Positions 25,291 through 34,424 are shown, numbered from the stretch's first letter. The stretch: 64,000 bases of DNA from Neptunicoccus sediminis (GCF_001719615.1 NZ_MDVX01000001.1:496001-560000); one strand, 5' to 3'. Numbers and translations: made by a program. Notes: generated by a model not told the origin, from the letters alone.

Positions 25291-25989
25291 CTACGTGCCG
25301 AGATAGTTTCGCAGGACCAACGGCGGGTTGGCCAGCAATGTGCGGGTGTCTTGGGGGGCATGGGCCTTACCTTCTGCGATCAGCAACGTCTGGTCACTGA
25401 TGTGCAGCGCATCTTCGGGTTGGTGTGTGACCATCAGCAAGGTGGCTTTGGCGGCATCTACGATTGCACCCACCAGATCAAGCATCTCGTGTTTGAGCGC
25501 GGGACCAAGGGCGGCGAAAGGTTCGTCCAGCATCAGGATCGGCTTTTCCCGCAGCAGGGCGCGGGCAATGGCCACCCTTTGCTGCTGGCCTCCGGACAGT
25601 TGGGCAGGCCGTTTTGCGCCTTGTCCCTTCAGGCCCACCTGTTCTAACGCCTGTTCCACAGTGTCATGCTCGGCCCGGGATAACTTCAGATCCGGGCGCA
25701 GCCCAAGGCCGATGTTCTGCGCGGCGCTGAGATGGGGGAACAGGTTGTGATCCTGAAACAGCAGGGTGACAGGGCGCTGGGCCGGATGGGTGCCGGTGAT
25801 GTCTTCCCCGCGCCACAGAATGCGGCCCGATTGAGGTGTATTAAACCCCGCCAGCGCCGAGAGCAGTGTGGATTTCCCCCCGCCTGACGGTCCGAGCAGG
25901 GCGATTTTATGGCCCTCTTCAATCTGCAAGTCCGCCGTCAGGGAGAATTCCCCCTGTCGCAGTTCCAGTTTATCGAATGTTATGGTCAA
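25291..25989 (-). CDS. thiQ: Thiamine ABC transporter ATP-binding protein
   Basis: A 232-residue ABC ATPase. Walker A is GPSGGGKSTLL, the signature LSGGQQQRVAIARALL and Walker B LMLDEPFAALG, followed by an H-loop His in MVTHQPEDA. The start is taken as TTG 25987-25989 (LTITFDKLELRQG), which matches the usual N-terminus; a longer frame upstream would run further into thiP. It overlaps the thiP 3' end by 20 bases and is last in the thiBPQ operon under the TPP riboswitch. Confidence 0.92.
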   Translation of the reverse strand: MTITFDKLELRQGEFSLTADLQIEEGHKIALLGPSGGGKSTLLSALAGFNTPQSGRILWRGEDITGTHPAQRPVTLLFQDHNLFPHLSAAQNIGLGLRPDLKLSRAEHDTVEQALEQVGLKGQGAKRPAQLSGGQQQRVAIARALLREKPILMLDEPFAALGPALKHEMLDLVGAIVDAAKATLLMVTHQPEDALHISDQTLLIAEGKAHAPQDTRTLLANPPLVLRNYLGT

Positions 25990-27586
25990 GGCGTCCTCCG
26001 CGATCAAAGACCCAGAACAGGGCGAGAGAGGTGCCCACCAACAGCAGCGCGGCACCGGCGGCGGCCTGCATCTGATAGGCGGCCATCAGGCGGTACATGG
26101 TCAGGGGCAGGGTGGCAAAATCCGGTGGCGCAAACAATGCGATCACGCCGAGATCCCCCATAGACAGCGCTGCCGACAGTCCCGCGGCAAAGCCTGCGGC
26201 CCGTTTGATCCGTGGCCAGATGGCGATGCGGAACAGGGTGAGTCCGGTCATGCCAAGCGAGGCGCCAAGCCGCCCGTAGTGATCCTCTGCCCGTTGCAAG
26301 GCGGGCAACAGGATGCGCAGGGCAAAGGGCAGGGACATGGTGGCGTTGACGGCAATGGTGATCGGCAGGGCAAGTTTGAACGGGTCGATCACAGGATTGA
26401 GCAGGATGAACAGCCCCGTACCAATCACAAAGGGCGATGCGGCAAGCGCAAGAAAGCCGACGGCTTCCAGCAGGGCAGCGGCGCCTGTGCGCCGTGACAG
26501 TTCGGTGATCAGCGCCGCCAGCGCCAGAGCCAGCGCCGTGGCCAGCAGCGCAGCGGGAACCGCGATCAGCAGGGAATTCAGCAGTGACGGCCAGACTTGC
26601 GGGGGCAGTGCGAACAGCGGCGGCAGCCCGCGCAGGATGACCGAGACGAGGGGGGCGAACAGGAACAGCGCCACAGCCAGCAGCAGGATGGTATCCACCA
26701 GACGGGTCGAACGCTCTGTGCCGTCCCAGCGTGCGGGCGGGTGGTCCAGCCCGATCGAAAACGCCGTGGGTTTTGCCAGCGCCAGCGTTGCACCGGCGGT
26801 CGCCGTGCAAAGCGCGAATTGCAGCAGCGACAGCAGCGCCGCTTTGGAGAGGTCGAAATCGAACCGCAATGCCTGATAGATCGCCAGTTCGATGGTGGTG
26901 GCACGGGGGCCTCCGCCAAGGGACAGGGCCACGGCAAAGCTGGTGAGGCAGAGCAGAAACACCAGAAGAAACGCCCCCGGCACGGCAGCGCGGAGCATCG
27001 GGCGTTCCAACTGGCGGCTGACATCCTTGCTGGTGAAGCCAAGTTCTGCGGCAAGCCGGAAGTGTTCGGCCGGGATCGCCATCCAGCCTTGCAGGATCAG
27101 CCGTGTGGCCAGCGGCAGATTGAAGAACACATGGGCCAGCACCACGCCGCTGAACCCGTAGATGTTGAGCGGCGACAGGCCAACAGCGGTTAATCCCTCC
27201 GAGATAAGGCCGGATCGTCCCCAGACGGACACAATGCCGAGCACGGCAACAATGGCGGGCAGGATGAAGGGCGCGCCAAGCAGGGCGACCATCACCTGAC
27301 GACCGGGAAACCGGCGTCGTGCAAGGGCGCGGGCGGTGGGAACGGCGATAGCAACGCTGAGCGTGGCGGACAGAAGGGCCTGTGTCACAGTGAACCGGAT
27401 CGCTGCCCAATCCGCCGGTGTAAAACCGCGTCCGACCGTTGCGTGCGAGGCCACAGCCGCCACGGTTCCAAGCGTCAACAGCAGCACCACCAGCAAGGCG
27501 GCGCTCCCTGTGAGGGTTTTGAACAGGGACGGTCGGGACAGATGCCCGTTGCGGGCGAGGGTTATTTGCTGAGCGCGGTCAGCCAT
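25970..27586 (-). CDS. thiP: Thiamine ABC transporter permease
   Basis: A 538-residue inner-membrane permease, a tandem duplication of two six-helix binding-protein-dependent domains. EAA-type loops are visible in each half (AELGFTSKDVSRQLERPMLRAAVPG and ASLGMTGLTLFRIAIWPRIKRA). The size and double-domain layout are those of ThiP, which transports thiamine and its phosphates. It begins inside the thiB 3' end (25-base overlap), so translation is coupled. Confidence 0.92.
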   Translation of the reverse strand: MADRAQQITLARNGHLSRPSLFKTLTGSAALLVVLLLTLGTVAAVASHATVGRGFTPADWAAIRFTVTQALLSATLSVAIAVPTARALARRRFPGRQVMVALLGAPFILPAIVAVLGIVSVWGRSGLISEGLTAVGLSPLNIYGFSGVVLAHVFFNLPLATRLILQGWMAIPAEHFRLAAELGFTSKDVSRQLERPMLRAAVPGAFLLVFLLCLTSFAVALSLGGGPRATTIELAIYQALRFDFDLSKAALLSLLQFALCTATAGATLALAKPTAFSIGLDHPPARWDGTERSTRLVDTILLLAVALFLFAPLVSVILRGLPPLFALPPQVWPSLLNSLLIAVPAALLATALALALAALITELSRRTGAAALLEAVGFLALAASPFVIGTGLFILLNPVIDPFKLALPITIAVNATMSLPFALRILLPALQRAEDHYGRLGASLGMTGLTLFRIAIWPRIKRAAGFAAGLSAALSMGDLGVIALFAPPDFATLPLTMYRLMAAYQMQAAAGAALLLVGTSLALFWVFDRGGRLDHNIR

Positions 27587-28587
27587 TCAGCCAATGCGTC
27601 CTCTTTGATGGCTTCCACATCCGTGTCGCTGATGATCAGACTGTCTTCGGGGGTGATCAACTGTTCAAACCCGTCAGGCAGACCGGCCTCGGGGAATTTG
27701 GCCGGATACATCCAGTTGGTCGTCGGGATGATCGACTGGAAGGCATCTGTTGTCATGAAGCTTAAGAACTGGTCGGCCAGCTCCGGTTGGTCGGTGGAGG
27801 CGAGCTTTCCGGCGACCTCGATCTGCATGTAATGACCTTCTGAAAAAGAGGCTGCGGATTTGGTGTGATCGTCTTCTGCAATGATGTGATAGGCGGGGGA
27901 GGTGGTGTAGCTCAGCACCATATCCGCCTCTCCCTCAAGAAACATGCCATAGGCTTCGGACCAGCCTTTGGTCACGGTCAGGATACGCGGCGCAAGGGAG
28001 TCCCAGATATGGGCAGATTTATTGGGATAGGCCGCTTTGACCCACATCAACAGCCCCAGTCCCGGCGTGGAGGAGCGCGGGTCCTGTATCACGATCTTCA
28101 GGTCTTTATCCGCTTCGATCAGCTCTTGAAAACTGCCCGGAACGTCTTTCAGCTTGGTGTTGTCATAGACAAACGCGAAATAGCCCCAGTCATAGGGGGC
28201 GAATGTGTCGTCGCTCCAGTCCACAGGTACATCAAGACCGGAGGGGGCGGGGGAGAGTTTGGCGAACAGGCCGGTGGCTTTGGCGCGGGCTGTGATATTG
28301 GTGTCGAGCCCCAGAACAATATCCGCATCCGTGCGTGCGCCTTCTAATTGCAGGCGGGACAAAAGGGCAGCGCCATCACCGGCATTGACCAGTTGCAGGT
28401 CGCAGTCACAAACCGCTTCAAAGGCTTTTTCCACCTGCGGGCCGGGACCCCAATCGGTGACAAAGCTGTCGTAGGTGTAAACCGTCAGGACCGGCTTGTC
28501 CTGTGCGTGCGCTGTGCCCGCAAGCGTGGCAGTCAAGCCGAGACCGGTCAGGCAGCCGACAAATGCTGTGCGGAAGAGGGAGGTCAT
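27562..28587 (-). CDS. thiB: Thiamine ABC transporter substrate-binding protein
   Basis: A 341-residue periplasmic protein with a Sec signal peptide (MTSLFRTAFVGCLTGLGLTATLAGTAHAQ). It has the family segments LTVYTYDSFVTDWGPGPQVEKAFEAVCDCDLQLV, VPVDWSDDTFAPYDWGYFAFVYD and FLEGEADMVLSYTTSPAYH. The paired cysteines in CDCD are also seen in ThiB proteins. It is the first gene behind the TPP riboswitch. Confidence 0.93.
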   Translation of the reverse strand: MTSLFRTAFVGCLTGLGLTATLAGTAHAQDKPVLTVYTYDSFVTDWGPGPQVEKAFEAVCDCDLQLVNAGDGAALLSRLQLEGARTDADIVLGLDTNITARAKATGLFAKLSPAPSGLDVPVDWSDDTFAPYDWGYFAFVYDNTKLKDVPGSFQELIEADKDLKIVIQDPRSSTPGLGLLMWVKAAYPNKSAHIWDSLAPRILTVTKGWSEAYGMFLEGEADMVLSYTTSPAYHIIAEDDHTKSAASFSEGHYMQIEVAGKLASTDQPELADQFLSFMTTDAFQSIIPTTNWMYPAKFPEAGLPDGFEQLITPEDSLIISDTDVEAIKEDALAEWLTALSK

Positions 28588-28635
28588 TCTTAAATCCTTT
28601 CAAGCTACAGACGGATGGCAGGATTTGGAAAACGC

Positions 28636-28735
28636 ACCGTACCTTCCCTCCGCCGGTATGATCCGGTTCAGGTTCAACGGGTCACGCTGTTGCGTATCTC
28701 AGGCTATAGAAGCAGCCCCCCCGAGGTTGTCTCAG
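28636..28735 (-). ncRNA. TPP riboswitch (THI element) upstream of thiBPQ
   Basis: Read on the minus strand, the region has the pyrimidine-sensor CTGAGA (within GCCTGAGATACGC) and the pyrophosphate-sensor core GAACCTGAACCGGATCATAC followed by CGGCGGAGGGAA. These are the conserved halves of the TPP aptamer, with a P1-like ACCT/AGGT closing pair. It ends about 50 bases before the thiB start, so it probably acts by hiding the ribosome-binding site or by termination when thiamine pyrophosphate is plentiful. Confidence 0.95.
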
Positions 28736-28896
28736 GTGTAACAGCGCCGGGATAAAAAGCAAGCAGATCGGCTGCGCTGCCCTGTTCGGCCCGTGTATGG
28801 TCCCTACAAAATCCAATTTGAGACAAAGTTCTGACCAATTGTGAGGGTAGCTTTTACGCAAGTTAAGTAGCGTATTTGAGCATGAGGAACGCAGGC
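28736..28896. other. Divergent promoter region, thiBPQ and the acidic membrane protein
   Basis: No gene is seen. The stretch is locally AT-rich (around 28800-28880) and must carry the promoter of the thiamine operon on the minus strand and that of the gene at 28897 on the plus strand. I could not assign boxes with confidence. Confidence 0.45.
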
Positions 28897-30123
28897 ATGG
28901 CACTAAATTACGAATTTGATGTATTCACAGTCAGCGCTAAAAAAACGCCATCCGGCCCTGTTATGCTGGAGATGCTGACGGATCTTGATCGCAAGATGGA
29001 AAATAAGGTGGCGCGCTTTCGCAGCCCTACCGCTGTTGCCGCGCTACGCTCTGCCGATGCGCGGGTGCGCGGGATTTTCCGCGCCGCAGGATTCGAGTTT
29101 GAAGAGGATGAGCTGAAGGTAAAAGGAACCTTGTTCGACGACAAGGAAGCCCACGCCGTGTTTCTGGTGCGTGTGACCGACGGGATTGAGAAAACCTTTA
29201 GCAGTGCAGAGCTGGATAGCGATGATGTGCTGGCACGGCCCTCTGTTGATAAGGATTACGACGAAGGAATTGCGCCAGAGGGTGCGTTTGTCGTGCTGGA
29301 CTGGATGAATGATACCATTGCTGTGCATGAAGGCGATGATGCGGAGGAAGGCTTTGATGCCGGTCTGGACGAGAGTGCGGAGGCGGAGCCGGAATTGGAA
29401 GCAGCAGAGGAGAGCGACGACACTTACGCCGAGGCGGTCGATGAGGGTATCCTCAAGCTGCAGCAGTTTGCCATCGAAGAAGAAACAAACCCCGCCCGTG
29501 ATGCACAAGAAAGCGCCGCATCCGAAACAGAAGACGCGCCCTTTGATCTGGGGATTTTCCGCACGGTTCTGGATGACGAGATCCGTGCCGAAGCAGAAGA
29601 GCCAAAGGACGAAACGCCGGATCATTTCAAACTGGAGACGCCAGAAGCCGATGACACGCGCTTTAAGATTATCCCGGCGGCCTTTGATGCAAAAGCGGCG
29701 CGTCAAGCGGATGTGGATGTAGAGTCCAAAGAGGCAGATACAGCCATGCCAGAGGTCGAGACCGAATTTGATCTGGAAGAAGTTTCCGTGGCAGAAAACC
29801 TCGAAGTTGCGCCGGAGCAGATTGATCTTTCATTGGAAATGGATGCGGAAATGACTGCTCTGGCAGAAGTGGCGGCGAAAGCGGACGGTGATCTGAAAAT
29901 GCCGGCCCGCCGCCCGCGCAAACCGGCCAAAGACCGGCGGGTTCGGGTGATCGAAGCCCCCAAACAAACCCGCGCCGATGTTGCGGCCCAAACACCTCCA
30001 CCGCCGGCCACGCCGTCCCGTTTCGGTCTGCTCGGCCAGATGAATACTCCGGCAATGGGTATTCTGGCAGGGCTGCTGTTTTCGGGCGCTGGCATCTTGC
30101 TGATCTCGCAGATGCTTGCCTAG
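28897..30123 (+). CDS. Unknown acidic protein with C-terminal membrane anchor
   Basis: Not recognised. The 408-residue product has three parts: a folded-looking N-terminal region (about 1-130, MALNYEFDVFTVSAKKTPSG ...), a long very acidic, low-complexity middle (about 135-330) rich in Glu, Asp and Ala, and a basic patch (RRPRKPAKDRRVRV) before a single C-terminal helix (MGILAGLLFSGAGILLISQ) that ends 3 residues from the stop. That is the layout of a tail-anchored inner-membrane protein with its bulk in the cytoplasm. The ATG at 28897 has TGAGGA 8 bases upstream; ATG 28882 is an alternative. A good terminator follows. It is monocistronic, upstream of aroC. Confidence 0.8.
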   Translation: MALNYEFDVFTVSAKKTPSGPVMLEMLTDLDRKMENKVARFRSPTAVAALRSADARVRGIFRAAGFEFEEDELKVKGTLFDDKEAHAVFLVRVTDGIEKTFSSAELDSDDVLARPSVDKDYDEGIAPEGAFVVLDWMNDTIAVHEGDDAEEGFDAGLDESAEAEPELEAAEESDDTYAEAVDEGILKLQQFAIEEETNPARDAQESAASETEDAPFDLGIFRTVLDDEIRAEAEEPKDETPDHFKLETPEADDTRFKIIPAAFDAKAARQADVDVESKEADTAMPEVETEFDLEEVSVAENLEVAPEQIDLSLEMDAEMTALAEVAAKADGDLKMPARRPRKPAKDRRVRVIEAPKQTRADVAAQTPPPPATPSRFGLLGQMNTPAMGILAGLLFSGAGILLISQMLA

Positions 30124-30152
30124 GGCGGGCACGACACAGACCACAGAATTGC

Positions 30153-30183
30153 AAACAGGCCCACGGACCGTGCGGCCTGTTTT
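30153..30183 (+). terminator. Intrinsic terminator after the acidic membrane protein gene
   Basis: AAACAGGCC (30153-30161) pairs with GGCCTGTTT (30174-30182), and an inner CACGG/CCGTG pair extends the stem. T residues follow. It separates the gene from aroC. Confidence 0.85.
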
Positions 30184-30277
30184 GCTGGAACGGCACTGAT
30201 TTAACCGGACGGCGGCACACAAAGGGGTTTTCTAGGGGGCAGGGTTCTACTATCAGGTTTTCACAAGGAGAAAGCCT

Positions 30278-31381
30278 ATGTCGATCAATTCCTTCGGACG
30301 TCTGTTTACTGTAACCACTTGGGGCGAAAGCCATGGACCCGCGCTTGGGGCGACGGTGGACGGCTGCCCTCCGGGTGTACCGCTGGACGCAGAGATGTTG
30401 CAGCACTGGCTTGATATGCGCAAACCCGGACAGAATAAATACACCACTCAACGGCGGGAACCGGACGCGGTAGAGATCCTCTCGGGGGTGTTTGAAGGGC
30501 AGACAACAGGAACGCCGATCCAGTTAATGATCCGCAACACCGACCAGCGCAGCAAGGATTACTCTGATATTATGGAAAAATTCCGCCCCGGTCATGCGGA
30601 TATTACCTATTGGCAGAAATACGGCATCCGCGACTATCGCGGTGGCGGGCGGTCCAGCGCACGGGAAACTGCAGCGCGGGTAGCTGCGGGTGGTGTGGCG
30701 CGGGAAGCGTTGAAAATGCTGGTGCCAGATTTGGAAATCACCGGCTGTATGGTGCAAATGGGGCCACATAAGATCAACCGGGAAAGCTGGGATTGGGGCC
30801 AGATCGCACAAAATCCGTTCTGGACACCGGATGCACAGGCGGCTGAGGACTGGGCTGCCTATCTTGATGAGTTGCGCAAGTCCGGCAATTCGGTTGGTGC
30901 GGTGATCGAAGTGATCGCCAAGGGCGCACCCGCTGGGCTGGGGGCGCCGGTTTATGGCAAGATAGACACAGACATCGCCACGGCGATGATGTCGATCAAT
31001 GCGGTTAAGGGCGTTGAAATCGGCGCGGGCATGGGCGCAGCAGAGCTGACCGGCGAAGACAATGCGGATGAGATTTTCATGGGGAACGACGGTAAACCTG
31101 TCTATTCCTCCAACCATGCAGGCGGGGTGCTTGGTGGCATTTCGACCGGACAGGATCTGGTCTGCCGTTTTGCGGTGAAGCCTACGTCTTCGATTCTGAA
31201 GCCCCGTCAGACCATCACCAAATCGGGCCAGCCTGCAGAGATCATCACCAAGGGGCGACACGACCCTTGCGTGGGAATCAGGGCGGTTCCGGTGGGCGAA
31301 GCGATGATGGCTTGCGTGATTCTGGACCATGTTCTGCTGCATCGCGGGCAGATCGGCGAGAACCGCGGCACCATCGGTTAG
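30278..31381 (+). CDS. aroC: Chorismate synthase
   Basis: The last step of the shikimate pathway: EPSP to chorismate using reduced FMN. The 367-residue product has the N-terminal signature [28 protein letters not shown], the active-site segment [34 protein letters not shown] and the C-terminal [17 protein letters not shown]. Length and motifs are normal for the bacterial short form. AAGGAG lies 7-8 bases before the ATG. Confidence 0.97.
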   Translation: MSINSFGRLFTVTTWGESHGPALGATVDGCPPGVPLDAEMLQHWLDMRKPGQNKYTTQRREPDAVEILSGVFEGQTTGTPIQLMIRNTDQRSKDYSDIMEKFRPGHADITYWQKYGIRDYRGGGRSSARETAARVAAGGVAREALKMLVPDLEITGCMVQMGPHKINRESWDWGQIAQNPFWTPDAQAAEDWAAYLDELRKSGNSVGAVIEVIAKGAPAGLGAPVYGKIDTDIATAMMSINAVKGVEIGAGMGAAELTGEDNADEIFMGNDGKPVYSSNHAGGVLGGISTGQDLVCRFAVKPTSSILKPRQTITKSGQPAEIITKGRHDPCVGIRAVPVGEAMMACVILDHVLLHRGQIGENRGTIG

Positions 31382-31438
31382 TCGCCTTCCGGTTGTGTAG
31401 TTGAAAAAATGCAACAAAATACAACTTTAACGTGACGT

Positions 31439-31487
31439 AATGGTAAAAAACTGGTGAAAATTTACCATTTAGTCGAAATTTACCATT
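31439..31487. repeat. Three copies of a 9-base element upstream of the unknown gene at 31632
   Basis: AATGGTAAA (31439-31447) is the reverse complement of TTTACCATT, which occurs at 31461-31469 and again at 31479-31487. The two direct copies are 18 bases apart. The surrounding DNA is strikingly AT-rich. The element differs by one base from TTAACCAT, an extended CtrA half-site, so a CtrA or other operator role is plausible. Confidence 0.55.
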
Positions 31488-31580
31488 GCTTCGCGGAAAA
31501 ATTTGCTTATTTACCCCGCAACACACGCCAGCCACTGTCAGCAATTCAGGCACGAGCTAACCCGTAGCCTCAGGGCTTCT

Positions 31581-31596
31581 TTAATTACATTTTAAC
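31581..31596. promoter_or_regulatory. CtrA-type binding site
   Basis: TTAA (31581-31584), 7 bases, then TTAAC (31592-31596) matches the full CtrA consensus TTAA-N7-TTAAC of alphaproteobacteria. It lies 35 bases before the start of the gene at 31632. CtrA controls motility, cell-cycle and gene-transfer functions in this group. Confidence 0.6.
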
Positions 31597-31631
31597 CTAA
31601 ACACCTTTCAAACTGGGGGTTGCTGCCTGCT

Positions 31632-32048
31632 ATGGGGTACACTTCATTTTTTAAATACATGGCCGACCGTCATTTCGAAGGCCATGACATCCTGGTGTCG
31701 CGCAATTTCGTGTTTCCCTTGCCGATTTTTGTTCACGACAGGGTTTCTGTCGTCCGCACCGAAGCGGATTTTCGCAGCCTGCTGGCAGAGTATCGCGCTA
31801 CGCTGGAACTGGCGGGTATTGTGCGCTCGGACTCCAAGCAACTTTGCGCACATCGCCAGCAGGCGGACGGGATCAGTATCAAGGTTGCGAAGCAGTATTT
31901 CGACATCCACGATAACGCCTGCGCGTCCTGTACGGTGACATATTTTGCCACGTCAGAAGATGACCGTCTGAAATTCCACATGGTGGAATATACCGACATT
32001 GATGCGCCGATGCCGCTGGAGCAGATCTCTATCTTTAAAGCGGCCTGA
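31632..32048 (+). CDS. Unknown small protein, putative CtrA target
   Basis: Not recognised. The 138-residue product begins MGYTSFFKYMADRHFEGHDI and looks like a mixed alpha/beta single domain with no signal peptide or membrane helix. It has a Cys pair in NACASCTVTYFA. The pattern (paired helices, then four strands, ending in VEYTDIDAPMPLEQISIF) is compatible with an NTF2/SnoaL-like cone fold, but this is only an impression. The start is uncertain: TTG 31620 directly follows GGGGG, ATG 31632 is chosen, and a later ATG exists in KYMADRH. A CtrA-like site and three 9-base repeats lie upstream. Confidence 0.7.
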   Translation: MGYTSFFKYMADRHFEGHDILVSRNFVFPLPIFVHDRVSVVRTEADFRSLLAEYRATLELAGIVRSDSKQLCAHRQQADGISIKVAKQYFDIHDNACASCTVTYFATSEDDRLKFHMVEYTDIDAPMPLEQISIFKAA

Positions 32049-32924
32049 TCAGCCGTTCCGACGGGCTCCAGCGCGGGAGGATTGAACCGCCAGAATACCG
32101 GCCATAACGATCACAACCCCGATCACATCCGTGCGGCTAAGCGTTTCGTTCAGGATGACAGCCGCGATCAGCACGCCGAAAAACGGATTTAGAAAATGAA
32201 AGGTGCTGGCCCGCGTTGCGCCGATCCGCTCTACCAGCAGGAACCAGATGATTGTAGCGACAATGCCCGGCATAATCACCGTATAGGCAAATGCCCCCGC
32301 CAGTGATCCAGTCCACGTGAAGCTCTGCACCTCCAGCAGCAGCGCGGGAACTGCAAGCGCGGCGCTGCCGATCATCATCTGCACCCCGACCACCATCAGG
32401 ACATTGCCCTTGGAAGAGGTCGCCCGCACCGCCAGTGTTGCGATGGCAAGGGCGGTGACACCGATCAGGCACAGCAGGATACCCACCAGATCGACACCTC
32501 CTGACAATCTGGCCCCCATGATCAGCGCGACTCCGGCAAATCCGGTGCACAGCCCCGCCCAACCGAGCCAGCCAACCCGCTCCCCCTGCAAGGCCGAAAC
32601 CAGACCGACGATCAAAGGCACAGCAGACGCGATGATAGAGGCCAGTGACGCCTCTATCCGTTGCATCGCCATAAAGAACAGTCCTAGATAAAGCGCGTTC
32701 TGGCAAATTCCGAAGATCGCCACAGCCCCCCAGTTACGGCGGTCCGGCCGGATACGCTGGCCCATCAGATAGGCGATTCCCATGCACAGCAGCCCCGCCA
32801 GCAGAAAGCGCAGCGCCGATATGGTCAGCGGCGGTGCCTGCAATACGATAATGCGCGCAGAGGTGAAGGCGCTCGACCAGATCAGGGCGAACACGAATCC
32901 CATAACGATAGCTTTGATGTCCAA
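32049..32924 (-). CDS. EamA/DMT family transporter
   Basis: A 291-residue inner-membrane exporter of the drug/metabolite transporter superfamily with ten predicted helices in two EamA repeats. It starts MDIKAIVMGFVFALIWSSAFTSARIIV, with LTISALRFLLAGLLC as the typical second helix, and the second repeat ends FHFLNPFFGVLIAAVILNETLSRTDVIGVVIVMAGILAV. The substrate cannot be told by eye; amino acids and nucleosides are common in this family. Its stop abuts the convergent unknown gene with no space for a terminator. Confidence 0.9.
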   Translation of the reverse strand: MDIKAIVMGFVFALIWSSAFTSARIIVLQAPPLTISALRFLLAGLLCMGIAYLMGQRIRPDRRNWGAVAIFGICQNALYLGLFFMAMQRIEASLASIIASAVPLIVGLVSALQGERVGWLGWAGLCTGFAGVALIMGARLSGGVDLVGILLCLIGVTALAIATLAVRATSSKGNVLMVVGVQMMIGSAALAVPALLLEVQSFTWTGSLAGAFAYTVIMPGIVATIIWFLLVERIGATRASTFHFLNPFFGVLIAAVILNETLSRTDVIGVVIVMAGILAVQSSRAGARRNG

Positions 32925-33011
32925 CCGGATCGTCCTTCATTCGTCTTGGCAAAGGCTTGCCTGAAGGGGGCTGGAAAGGGAAGGGGGAACAGAAATCCCG
33001 TAACGGCGTTT

Positions 33012-34361
33012 CTATTCCCAGTCGAAAAACGCGAAATCTTCCAACGTCAGTTCGGGCGCGTCTTCGATCACCGCGACTTTTTCCCAACCGGAGCCATTGT
33101 AAAACCGCAGTACGCCGGTTTTATGCAGATAGGAAAATTCGTCGGTTTCCCTCGTTTCATAGATCGACAAGTATTCCAGAGTGAACCGCAGCGCCTCGGC
33201 GTTGTCTTTTTCCACGACAATTTTAGTATCGGACAGGGATTTGACCCGTGCAGCAGGGTCGTCACTTTGCAGCACATAAGAGCCGGTGAAATCGAGCGCG
33301 ATCGTGTCCTGCCCCTGTTTGAAATCGGTGATCCGCGTGAAATATTCGATGTTCTGCCCGTGGGACACCGCAAACAGATCCGCCCCGCGTCCGCCGGTTG
33401 CTTCGATAAGGCCCGCGCCGAGCACGCCAATCCCTGCGGCGAAGATCAAATCATCCCCCGCGCCGCCAAACAGATGGTCCGCCCATCCGCTCCCCTGACC
33501 GCCAGAGCCTGTGATCACATCGTCGCCCCTGCCGCCGAAAATGAAATCATCCTCGTTCTGATAGCTGCCCGCGATGAAATCGTCACCGTTATGGCCGTAA
33601 ATGGTGAGATCCTGATCGCGCTGCTTGCTGCTGTCGAGCCAGATAAGCGTATCGTCCAGCCGCGCACCGTGCATTTTGGTGACAGAGCGTGCGCCGATAT
33701 TCAGGCTGAAGGCTTCAAAATCGGTGAAGCTGGCATTGGCCATCGTCATGGTGCCGGCGTTGACTTCGCGAAAATCCAGAGTTTTCTCGGTGGTCAGTTG
33801 CAGGCGGACCTGACTGGTGTTCAAAAACAGCCGGTCCAGTCCCTTGCCGCCGTCCAGATGCAGGCTGCGGTCTTCCCAGTGGTGCCCGTCCGGACCGAAA
33901 GTGTCGCCAAAGGTGATATTCGCCTGATCTGCGCCGCGCCCCATGAAAGCGCGATCCACATCGCCTTCATTGCTGTTGGTCTGCAGTCGGGCGTTGGTGA
34001 AATAATCCCCCTGCGTGCCGCCGTAATAATCGGTAGAGCCGAAGGTGTCGTAGAAAATATCCGCACCGCCCTGACCTTTCAGGATATTTGCGCGGTCGTA
34101 GGTTTCATCAAATTCGGTGCCCGCACTTTGAAAGATGTCCTTGCCCCGTCCGCCCTTGATGTCAGCGGTATCGCCAGAGAAATGGTCCGCTTGATCACCG
34201 CCGATCACCTGCAAAATGGGACGGTCCATGTAGCTGTAGATGTAGCTGGTGATACCAAAGTCGTTTTCGCGGCTTTTAGGGAGAGCAATTTGCGTTTGGT
34301 CCGGATCGGCCGCGATTTCTTTACCGTTCAGATCGTGGTATCCATAATCACCGACAGCCAT
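33012..34361 (-). CDS. RTX-repeat calcium-binding protein, probably type I secreted
   Basis: A 449-residue, Asp/Gly-rich protein without an N-terminal signal peptide. Nonapeptide (GGxGxDxux) calcium-binding repeats occur near residue 68 (GGRGKDIF) and cluster around 250-320 (GHNGDDFIAG, GGRGDDVITG, GGAGDDLIFA, GGRGADLFAV). The C-terminus is acidic and aromatic (LTLEDFAFFDWE), as in substrates of ABC-type secretion. No catalytic domain was recognised, so it may be a structural or adhesive surface protein. No secretion ABC, HlyD or TolC gene is in the window. It is apparently monocistronic. Confidence 0.82.
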   Translation of the reverse strand: MAVGDYGYHDLNGKEIAADPDQTQIALPKSRENDFGITSYIYSYMDRPILQVIGGDQADHFSGDTADIKGGRGKDIFQSAGTEFDETYDRANILKGQGGADIFYDTFGSTDYYGGTQGDYFTNARLQTNSNEGDVDRAFMGRGADQANITFGDTFGPDGHHWEDRSLHLDGGKGLDRLFLNTSQVRLQLTTEKTLDFREVNAGTMTMANASFTDFEAFSLNIGARSVTKMHGARLDDTLIWLDSSKQRDQDLTIYGHNGDDFIAGSYQNEDDFIFGGRGDDVITGSGGQGSGWADHLFGGAGDDLIFAAGIGVLGAGLIEATGGRGADLFAVSHGQNIEYFTRITDFKQGQDTIALDFTGSYVLQSDDPAARVKSLSDTKIVVEKDNAEALRFTLEYLSIYETRETDEFSYLHKTGVLRFYNGSGWEKVAVIEDAPELTLEDFAFFDWE

Positions 34362-34424
34362 AAAAAGTCCTTCAAAAAGCAGGGTTAGGAGGCGTCAGCT
34401 TAAATCATCACATCAGTCGCGCAA

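Noticed and set aside
32946-34388. A 480-codon plus-strand frame opposite the RTX-repeat gene.
   Set aside because: The minus frame has periodic GGxGxD repeats and a sensible start; the plus frame has none.
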